A stretch of DNA of 64,000 nt, taken from positions 3,640,207 to 3,704,206 of the forward strand of contig NZ_CP031222.1 of assembly GCF_003351745.1 (NCBI RefSeq), given 5' to 3'. The stretch is from Aquirhabdus parva (GTDB lineage Bacteria; Pseudomonadota; Gammaproteobacteria; Pseudomonadales; Moraxellaceae). Every line of letters begins with the position of its first letter. The first letter of the stretch is position 1. Positions 56,870 to 64,000 of the stretch are shown here, piece after piece. The position numbers and the translations under genes are program-made. The notes under the pieces were generated by a model. The model ran no database searches, had not been told where the DNA came from, and saw only the letters and a list, made by a program, of their open reading frames with translations.

Positions 56870-57706
56870 TTAGTGCTTTTCACCAAATACTGAATTGAAG
56901 AATACACGCATGTCATGCCATGATTTTTTATCGGCTGCCGCGTTATAGCCGACATCAATCATATTTTCTTTGCCTAAACGATCTGCTGCAGGGCTTGAAA
57001 AGCCATGCTTGGCATTGGGATAGCTGATGAATTGATAAGGCACGTTTCCGGCTTTCATCTCTGCTTTAAAGGCATCTACTTCCGCAGGTTTCACCATTGT
57101 ATCAGCCTCACCATGCAAGACGAGGATCTTGGCTTTGACCACGCTGGCTTGTGCTGGCGTTGCGGTTGCAAGAACCCCATGGAAGCTTGCGACACCCGCA
57201 AGTGGTAATCCTGCACGTGCCATATCGAGCACGATCTTACCGCCAAAGCAGTAGCCGATCGCACCAATCTTGCTGGTATCCACTTGAGGCTGAGCTTCAA
57301 GCAGTTCTAAACCTGCTTTAGCGCGGGTCATGGAGGTCGAGGCATCATTGAACACGCCATGCATCATCTCCATGGCTTCACTGGCTTTTTCGGTATGTTT
57401 GCCGTCTCCATACATATCAATCGCCAGTGCGGCATAGCCAAGCTTGGCCAGTTGGGTGGCACGCTTACGGGCATAATCGTTGAGTCCCCACCACTCATGG
57501 ACCACCAAAATCCCTGGTCGCTTGGTCTTGATCGCATCATCATAGACATAGTAGCTGACCAGTTTGGTGCCATCGGCAGCGGTATATGGGATTTCTTTAC
57601 TTTGGATCGCAGCCAGTGCTGCACTGCCGTATAGCCCTGCTGCAAGTGTGAGTGTGACCTTGAATAATGATGCCTTAGATAATGAAAGTTTGGATATGGA
57701 CGTCAT
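56870..57706 (-). CDS. Dienelactone-hydrolase family protein with signal peptide
   Basis: About 278 residues from the ATG at 57706, with an AGGGTGA ribosome site. A Sec-type signal (FKVTLTLAAGLYGSAALA) precedes the mature part. The nucleophile elbow GAIGYCFGGKIVLD has Cys in the catalytic position, as in dienelactone hydrolase. The Asp (HGEADTMVKP) and His (AKHGFSS) complete the triad. Members act on lactones or esters; the periplasmic location differs from classic cytoplasmic chlorocatechol-pathway enzymes, and no such pathway is here. Confidence 0.87.
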   Translation of the reverse strand: MTSISKLSLSKASLFKVTLTLAAGLYGSAALAAIQSKEIPYTAADGTKLVSYYVYDDAIKTKRPGILVVHEWWGLNDYARKRATQLAKLGYAALAIDMYGDGKHTEKASEAMEMMHGVFNDASTSMTRAKAGLELLEAQPQVDTSKIGAIGYCFGGKIVLDMARAGLPLAGVASFHGVLATATPAQASVVKAKILVLHGEADTMVKPAEVDAFKAEMKAGNVPYQFISYPNAKHGFSSPAADRLGKENMIDVGYNAAADKKSWHDMRVFFNSVFGEKH

Positions 57707-57931
57707 GATTTCACCCTGAAAATGACAAGCGATATGGCAGCTCATATGAGGTGCACATGAGACATGCGCTTAGAGAGCTTGATTCTAACCAAATGATTAA
57801 AGCAACTATAGAGGGTATAAGGGTGATTAATAGTGAATGATACAAAAGTATACATGATGCAAGACTCGACACTCAAAGTCTCATTCGAATCCTACATATT
57901 GATCAGGTCATCCTTGCACAAGCAAAGTCGT

Positions 57932-59455
57932 TTACGCGAATTGATAGTCGCTTAAAGGGAAGGTATGACTGGCATGCATGGCGTTGTATGTGGTTGTTGG
58001 GCGCAGTAATGTCGCTTCCCCTTGCGGGTTAAAGTAATAGCTATTCGCAGAGGCACAATTGCCATTGGTAAAAATGGAGCTATCCAATTTATGCTTCATT
58101 CTATCTGTAAATGTACTGTTGGCAGCGGCATTGACTTCAAAAGAGGTCGCATCCAGTCGAATCATCTCACCCAGACAGCGTTCGATATGCGCCATCTGAT
58201 AATCCACCACCGAGAAGTAAGAGAAGCCTGAATACGCATATGGGCTATGGAGATTAAATAAATTGGGGAAGTTCGGCACGCTTAATCCCTCATAGGATTG
58301 AAAACCATTGTCATCCCACCATGCCCCGAGCTCTATGCCTGATTTGCCGATGACATCAAAAGCTGGAAAATTGCCCTTCTCCCAGACCTTAAATCCTGTG
58401 GCCAAGATCAGGGTATCGATTTTACGTTTGACTCCATCCTGCGTCACGATACCATCAGCTTCAATATGATCGATGCTGGTTGTGACCAGCTCGACATTTT
58501 TGCGATTAAAGGTCGGATAGAAGGTGTTTGAAAACGTGGGGCGTTTACAGCCAAAGTCATAATGCGGGGTGAGCTTCTCACGGAGTACCGGATCTTTAAT
58601 CACGCGACGCATATGGGCGCGGCACATGAACTCAATGCTTTTATTGAGGAAACTGAGCTGTTTGTTATGCAGCACGCCTGTCACCATCATCAGCTCAAGC
58701 ACGCTTGAACTCGCAAAGCGGGCGATCTTCTGACTTTCGGGCAGGCTGGCAAACAGTTTTTGAATCGATTTTGCAATTTTGGAGTCATTTTTGGGAGAGA
58801 CCCAAATCGCCGTGCGCTGATAGACATCCAGTTGCGCAAGCTTTGGTGCGATTTCAGGCACGAGCTGCACAGAGGTCGCACCCGTACCAATCACCGCGGC
58901 ACGTTTGCTATTAAGGTCATACGTGTGATCCCAACGCGCGGTGTGAATGACTTTACCTGCAAAGTTTTCAATGCCTTTAATATCCGGCATTTTCGGATGA
59001 GAGAGGAAGCCGGTCGCAAGAATCAGAATACGGGCTGTGACAGGGGCCTGCCCTTGGATGGAAACGGTCCAGAATTGACCTTCTTCGTCATAGACTGATT
59101 TTTCAACCAATGCATTAAAGCGCATGTACTGGCGTAGATTGTATTTTTGAGCCACATGATGTGCATAGGCTTTTAATTCTCGGCCCGGTGCATAGATTCT
59201 CGACCAATAAGGATTGGGCTCAAAGGAATAAGAATAGGTGACGGATGGAATATCGACGGCAATGCCCGGATAGCTATTATGGTGCCACGTCCCACCCACA
59301 TCAGAGGCCTCATCCAGCATGAGAATTGAGGTAATGCCTAAGCGATTCAATTGAATGGCGGCCCCCATCCCACCAAATCCTGTGCCGACGATGATGGCTT
59401 GGTATTCGGGTGTTTTTGGGGATGCTGGAGCTGATTTTTGAGGTGCTTTGCTCAT
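57932..59455 (-). CDS. Type I Baeyer-Villiger monooxygenase / flavin-binding monooxygenase
   Basis: 507 residues. FAD Rossmann GTGFGGMGAAIQL (about 24) and NADPH Rossmann GTGATSVQLVPEI (about 200). The family fingerprint FxGxxxHxxxW is intact as FAGKVIHTARWDH (about 170). Such enzymes insert oxygen into ketones or oxygenate S/N atoms with NADPH. The substrate is unknown. A near-perfect 28-bp palindrome lies 76 bases upstream of its start, but no regulator gene is encoded next to it. Confidence 0.9.
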   Translation of the reverse strand: MSKAPQKSAPASPKTPEYQAIIVGTGFGGMGAAIQLNRLGITSILMLDEASDVGGTWHHNSYPGIAVDIPSVTYSYSFEPNPYWSRIYAPGRELKAYAHHVAQKYNLRQYMRFNALVEKSVYDEEGQFWTVSIQGQAPVTARILILATGFLSHPKMPDIKGIENFAGKVIHTARWDHTYDLNSKRAAVIGTGATSVQLVPEIAPKLAQLDVYQRTAIWVSPKNDSKIAKSIQKLFASLPESQKIARFASSSVLELMMVTGVLHNKQLSFLNKSIEFMCRAHMRRVIKDPVLREKLTPHYDFGCKRPTFSNTFYPTFNRKNVELVTTSIDHIEADGIVTQDGVKRKIDTLILATGFKVWEKGNFPAFDVIGKSGIELGAWWDDNGFQSYEGLSVPNFPNLFNLHSPYAYSGFSYFSVVDYQMAHIERCLGEMIRLDATSFEVNAAANSTFTDRMKHKLDSSIFTNGNCASANSYYFNPQGEATLLRPTTTYNAMHASHTFPLSDYQFA

Positions 59456-59939
59456 GATGATTGTCCCCGCCTCATTAGAAAATGTCGTGATGATGGAGTG
59501 AGTGGTGGTTCCAGCCTAGTCTGTTTGAAGGTAATTGACAATATATGTTGTCAATTACGTAATGATTTGAATATATCACCCTCATACTAAAAGTGTAATG
59601 GCATTTTTTGATATTTGAGGTGTCAATTGATCACTATTTTTTAAATAATTTAGGAAAGTTCTTTTAAGGCCTAGTGCAGTCTGATTAGTTAATAATTAGA
59701 TTTATTGGGTACTCATAAATTGCTTATTTAATAAATATTTAAAAAGTAATCACCTATTGTCAAAAAAAATTCGAGGTCGCTAAAGATAAACATCTCATAG
59801 CGACTAACTCTTATTTCTCTTTTTGACTTCAAGCTATTAAGTTTTCTAATTAGATAAAAATTTTATGAAATTTGCTTGATACATGATCATGCTTTGTGTT
59901 ACTTAAAGACTAAGAAAATGACATAGAGTAACTACACGG
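59456..59939. other. AT-rich 484-base gap holding promoters of BVMO and rhs genes
   Basis: Between the divergent BVMO and RHS-repeat genes. Left end holds the 28-bp palindrome described separately. The right two-thirds are strongly AT-rich, unlike the neighbouring genes, suggesting an acquired boundary. No gene or RNA is recognised. Confidence 0.5.
59531..59558. promoter_or_regulatory. 28-bp near-perfect palindrome, probable operator
   Basis: Arms GTAATTGACAA and TTGTCAATTAC are exact complements around TATATG; only one pair in 14 fails. It lies 76 bases upstream of the BVMO start. This shape is typical of TetR/MarR operators. Confidence 0.65.
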
Positions 59940-62900
59940 ATGAAAATAATAAAATTATCGAATAGTCTTAGAATTTCAAATTTATCGAAATACTTCATAT
60001 TTCATTTGATGTTATTAGTCAGTACTCTATTAGTATTTAATACAACTTATGCAAACGGGCCTACCGATCAATGTGCTCGATTTGGCGGGGCGCAGGCGCT
60101 AGAATGTACTCCTGCGAGTCACCCAGTTTCAGATTGGATTTATCATGCAGGCAATCAAAACTTTGCAAGCGAAGATGCTTTAACTCAATATATTTGGGAA
60201 CATTGGGCTACTTTCCCATCAGATTGTCTAAAATATAGCTGTACATCACAGATTACTCCAGGTTGGGATTTTAATACGGTTAATCCAAGTAACCCTAATG
60301 GAAATCCTCCTCCAGCAGGCGTTGTATGGTCATATACTGGTGGATTAAATAATAACGAGATACAAGGACAAGGCAAGCTAGCCCAGTTCAAAGTTGTACG
60401 CCCAGCCACTCAGGATGTAAGTGGCTATACTTGGGATTATAGTTGGACTTATGCACGTAACCGTAATGTGGATACCTATATTTGCCCAGCAGGTGCCCAG
60501 CTATGGATTAGGCCTAAAACGGATACAACACCGACGTCTATGTGGTGCTATATCCCTAAACCTATAGTTCAATGTAAGATTAGATCTAGCCCTGCAACAA
60601 AAAATCCATGCTCAATCACTTCAGGAAATAAATTCAAACCTCAAGAAGATTGGGCGGCGACAGTTGGTCCACTTCGATTTAACCGCGTATATAACAGTAT
60701 TAGCTCAGGTCTTATACCAGAATTATCGACTGCACAGCTTGATCCAAACTTTACATGGACAAATGGCGGTGCAGGTGGAGACGCAGGCAGCCCTGCTTCA
60801 TCTAAACCACGCCCCAACTCTGCCTCACTTGGCAAAACATGGACGCATAACTACAATCTACAATTGATTTACACTCAACCTGGGCAAGTCATCCTAATTC
60901 GTGGCAACGGATTACAAGTCTCTGCGTCTAGTATATATACAGATACGACAATTGCAGGAGTTAATGGTTGGTTTATTGATAGAGATCAAGGACTAAAATT
61001 ATCTCAACTTACCGATGGTAGCTGGCAAGTTCTGAATATTAAAAACAATACTGTTGAACTTTATGATACCAATGGTCGCTTAACTCAGATTAAATATGCA
61101 AATGGTCAATATGTTACGGTTAATTACCCTGCAACAAGCGGTGGAACCGTTTTTTATGATCCAAGTTCCGTGGTGGATAATTTTGGTCAAACCATGGGAT
61201 TTCACTATAATACGTTGAATCTACTGACTTCTATATCATTACCTTCAGGCGGAACTATTACCTATACCTATGACACACAAAATCGTTTAAGTACTATTAT
61301 TCGTCCTGGTTATGGCACAAAAACCTACCTTTATAGTGAGAACAGCACTGTTGCACCATCAGGTAATCCTAATCTCCTGACAGGGATTCTTGATGAGAAA
61401 GGTACACGCTATGAAAGTTATGCCTATGATACATCAGATCGCGGAATTTCAACTTCAATGGCAGGTGGTGTTGAGAGTTATACTCTCAGTTATAACGCCA
61501 ATGGTTACAATGCAGTCACTGATCCACATGGTCTAACTAAAAATTATTACATTACGACCGCTTCAGGAAGCCCTGTAGTTGGTACAATAGTGTTGATGAA
61601 TAGTGGTAGTACAACTATTCAAGAACATAATTACACCTACGATGCTGCTGGGAATATTGCTTCAGATAATCATCTTGGTATCACCACCAACTACACCTAC
61701 GACCTCACCCGCAACCTCGAAACCAGCCGTACTGAAGCAGTAGGAACCCTTCAAGAACGAACCATCACGACGCAATGGGACCCTAACCTTCCCGTTCCTA
61801 CTTTAATCACTGAGTCAGGTAAAACCACGGCTTATACCTACGACAACAATGGTAATGCACTAACCAAAACCGTTACAGATAAGACGACGACTCCCTTTAC
61901 TATCCGCACATGGACGTATACCTATAATACGGTCGGGCAAAAACTCACTGAGAAAACGCCAGCAGGTGAAACAACCACCTATGCCTATGATAGTAATGGT
62001 CGTTTAATCACCGTGACTGATGCATTAGGCAATGTCACGACCTATAGCAACTTTACCCTCTTAGGTCCAGCTGCAACGATCACCTATCCAAATGGTAATA
62101 AAGTTGATTATGTTTTTGATGAGGCTGCACGAGTTAAACAATCCAGCGAAACAGTCTATAGCGCGCCTTATCAAGCTACGGATTCCACCACATCGACGCA
62201 TTGGCCCCAGTGGATCATTGATCTGATTAATGCCTTATGTCAGTTGATTGGATCAGCTTCGCCGTTTGATGCCTCAGGCTCGACTACTGCATCCGTCGTT
62301 CAACCTTTGACAGCCACGGCATCCCGTGTAGACGTCACGAAGTATTATTACGACCCAATTGGACAATTAACCTCGGTCGTCATGCCGAGTGGTGAAACGC
62401 TCACCTATAGTTATGATGATGCTCATCGTCTCGTGGGTGCAACCGATAGTTTAGGCAATAGCATTACCTATACCTTGAATGGCGCAGGCGATATCACCAA
62501 TACCTCCATACAAGACCCTACAGGCAATATCAAAGTCAAAACTCAGCAAATCTTTGATACCTTGGGCCGTGTACAACAGGACGTGGGCAATAATGGGCAA
62601 AACACGACTTATGGTTATGACAATTTAGATAATCTCACCAGCACGACGGATGCTTTAAACCGAAGTACAAGCAGTACGTATGATGCTTTAAACCGAAAAG
62701 TGACGGATGTCGATGCTTTAGGACAAACCGTTAAATATGGCTATAACGCCTTGGATCAACTCCTTACCATCACGGATGCACGTAATAACACGACCACCTA
62801 TACTCCCAATGCTTTTGGCGAAATCACCAAGGAAGTAAGCCCAGACACAGGTACGACTACACGTAGTTATACCAATGGACGTCTGATGTCGGCGGTGGAT

Positions 62901-64000
62901 AGCAATAGCATGACGCACGCCTATGGCTACGATGATATTGGGCGTGTAACGACACGGACTGATTCGGGTGCCTCTACAAGTACACTCACAACTCAGTACG
63001 GCTATGACCAAGGCACTTATGGCAAAGGTTACCTAACCAGTGTCGGGAATGCGTCCAGCACCCTGCGCTATAGTCGTGATAGTGCGGGTAATGTTATAGA
63101 GAAAGTGATGGCGGTGGGAACTAGCCCGTTCCGCGTCCAATACAAGTATCTGGCTGGCAATAAAATTAGCGATATTGTCATGCCCAGCGGACGTCATATT
63201 TCTTATGCCTATACCAATGGCAAAATAACCAGTGTCAGCATTTTGGGTTTAGCAACGCTATTGAACAATGTGAAGTACGGCCCAACGGGGATCGTAGGCT
63301 GGACATGGATTACCTCTGGTTCAGGTGCAACAGATACCAATACCTTCAGCTATGACTTAGATGGTCGCATGACCAATGTGACATCAACAGGTGTATTAGG
63401 TCGGGGTTACACCTATGACGCAGGTAATCGTATCCTGACGATTTCTGACATCTTGGCAGGGATTGGCACACAGTCCTACACCCATGACAAGCTTGATCGT
63501 TTAACGCTACAGACGCTTGCAAACCAAACACTGGGTTATAGCTACGATGCCAATAGCAATCGTACCTCTAAGACCCTGACTCCAAATGGCGGCAGTGCAA
63601 TCAGCAGTACCTATAGCATTCAAGATTCAACCAATCGAATCAATACCATCACCGCAAATAGCACGACGAATACCATGACGTATTTGCCGACAGGGCAATT
63701 GGTTAATGATGGCGTACATCAGTTTAGCTATGACGCGGCAGGACGTTCCATCACCATTCAAAATAGTGCCACGGGCGCCACGATCTATAATAGCTACAAT
63801 GGACTTGGAGAACGTGTCAGCAAGAAAGCGGGTCTGAACCAAATCTATTTTGTCTACGATGAAAATGGTCATCTGCTTGGTGAGTACGATCAGAATCGCG
63901 CCATGATTCGCGAATACTTCTGGCTTGGTGATCGTATCGTCGGAATGATGAGTAAAGATCGTCCGGGTGTACTTCTACGTGTCCATACCGATCATTTAGG
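59940..64000 (+). CDS. RHS/YD-repeat protein, 3'-truncated by the window
   Basis: Starts ATG at 59940 (MKIIKLSNSLRISNL) and stays open for 1353 codons to the window edge. A hydrophobic segment FIFHLMLLVSTLLVFNTTYA at about 21-40 is a Sec signal, so the protein is exported, unlike PAAR-linked T6SS Rhs proteins. Residues about 45-230 are a Cys- and Trp-rich N-terminal domain, then a DUF6531-like entry (TVGPLRFNRVYNS). At least 16 YD repeats follow (YDAAGN, YDNNGN, YDSNGR, YDALNR, YDDIGR, YDAGNR), forming the cocoon shell. The last visible residues RVHTDHLG begin the conserved HxDHLGT core; the C-terminal toxin and immunity gene lie outside. Confidence 0.9.
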   Translation, partial: MKIIKLSNSLRISNLSKYFIFHLMLLVSTLLVFNTTYANGPTDQCARFGGAQALECTPASHPVSDWIYHAGNQNFASEDALTQYIWEHWATFPSDCLKYSCTSQITPGWDFNTVNPSNPNGNPPPAGVVWSYTGGLNNNEIQGQGKLAQFKVVRPATQDVSGYTWDYSWTYARNRNVDTYICPAGAQLWIRPKTDTTPTSMWCYIPKPIVQCKIRSSPATKNPCSITSGNKFKPQEDWAATVGPLRFNRVYNSISSGLIPELSTAQLDPNFTWTNGGAGGDAGSPASSKPRPNSASLGKTWTHNYNLQLIYTQPGQVILIRGNGLQVSASSIYTDTTIAGVNGWFIDRDQGLKLSQLTDGSWQVLNIKNNTVELYDTNGRLTQIKYANGQYVTVNYPATSGGTVFYDPSSVVDNFGQTMGFHYNTLNLLTSISLPSGGTITYTYDTQNRLSTIIRPGYGTKTYLYSENSTVAPSGNPNLLTGILDEKGTRYESYAYDTSDRGISTSMAGGVESYTLSYNANGYNAVTDPHGLTKNYYITTASGSPVVGTIVLMNSGSTTIQEHNYTYDAAGNIASDNHLGITTNYTYDLTRNLETSRTEAVGTLQERTITTQWDPNLPVPTLITESGKTTAYTYDNNGNALTKTVTDKTTTPFTIRTWTYTYNTVGQKLTEKTPAGETTTYAYDSNGRLITVTDALGNVTTYSNFTLLGPAATITYPNGNKVDYVFDEAARVKQSSETVYSAPYQATDSTTSTHWPQWIIDLINALCQLIGSASPFDASGSTTASVVQPLTATASRVDVTKYYYDPIGQLTSVVMPSGETLTYSYDDAHRLVGATDSLGNSITYTLNGAGDITNTSIQDPTGNIKVKTQQIFDTLGRVQQDVGNNGQNTTYGYDNLDNLTSTTDALNRSTSSTYDALNRKVTDVDALGQTVKYGYNALDQLLTITDARNNTTTYTPNAFGEITKEVSPDTGTTTRSYTNGRLMSAVDSNSMTHAYGYDDIGRVTTRTDSGASTSTLTTQYGYDQGTYGKGYLTSVGNASSTLRYSRDSAGNVIEKVMAVGTSPFRVQYKYLAGNKISDIVMPSGRHISYAYTNGKITSVSILGLATLLNNVKYGPTGIVGWTWITSGSGATDTNTFSYDLDGRMTNVTSTGVLGRGYTYDAGNRILTISDILAGIGTQSYTHDKLDRLTLQTLANQTLGYSYDANSNRTSKTLTPNGGSAISSTYSIQDSTNRINTITANSTTNTMTYLPTGQLVNDGVHQFSYDAAGRSITIQNSATGATIYNSYNGLGERVSKKAGLNQIYFVYDENGHLLGEYDQNRAMIREYFWLGDRIVGMMSKDRPGVLLRVHTDHL

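Noticed and set aside
62649-62697. 16-bp direct repeat GATGCTTTAAACCGAA
   Set aside because: It is explained by two adjacent YD-type coding repeats rather than a mobile or regulatory element.

Overview
The window comes from the origin region of a gammaproteobacterial chromosome. It is most like Moraxellaceae/Acinetobacter relatives, judging by the dnaA-dnaN-recF-gyrB block facing rpmH-rnpA-yidD-yidC-mnmE and by the character of the protein sequences. The species cannot be named from sequence alone. Composition is moderate, with a clear AT-rich shift near the right end.

Layout. 0-9 kb: tail of a lipid A hydroxylase (LpxO-like), a POT peptide transporter, a DUF4105 and DUF3015 envelope pair, an epoxide-hydrolase-like enzyme, a Dyp peroxidase and uvrC. 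9-18 kb: a thioesterase, a METTL25-like methyltransferase, sodC, tyrS, anmK, then a four-gene roadblock / winged-helix / small-GTPase / roadblock cluster resembling actinobacterial conservons, and erpA. 18-26.5 kb: two tandem paralogous DUF6091-type solute-binding proteins, an ABC-F ATPase, a TonB receptor and an MBL-fold hydrolase. 26.6-38.5 kb: gyrB, recF, dnaN, dnaA, a 740-bp oriC with DnaA boxes and extra TTATCGTGA repeats, then rpmH to mnmE. Four near-perfect parS sites (TGTTCCACGTGGAAC plus A or G) lie between 10.0 and 30.0 kb. Two of them are inside gyrB and recF, where each encodes the peptide FHVEH.

38.5-50.4 kb: accessory functions. These are a DUF6881 protein with a 24-codon minigene, a beta-propeller-like lipoprotein, a tandem glycine riboswitch controlling a DadA-family amino-acid dehydrogenase, and an eight-gene operon. 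The operon holds a GntR regulator, an AprA-like flavoprotein, a 2x[4Fe-4S] ferredoxin, a sulfonate/taurine-type ABC importer, a HEAT-repeat protein and a DUF971 protein. It looks like an uptake-plus-redox system for an unidentified, possibly organosulfur, substrate, with a perfect 14-bp palindrome just upstream of the GntR start codon. 50.5-59.5 kb: ordinary metabolism (mpl, purEK, FKBP isomerase, dienelactone-hydrolase-like protein), a phasin-like protein and a type I Baeyer-Villiger monooxygenase with a 28-bp near-perfect palindrome upstream.

59.9-64 kb: the first 1353 codons of a Sec-exported RHS/YD-repeat protein. It runs off the window just at the start of its conserved core, so any C-terminal toxin and immunity gene lie beyond the edge.
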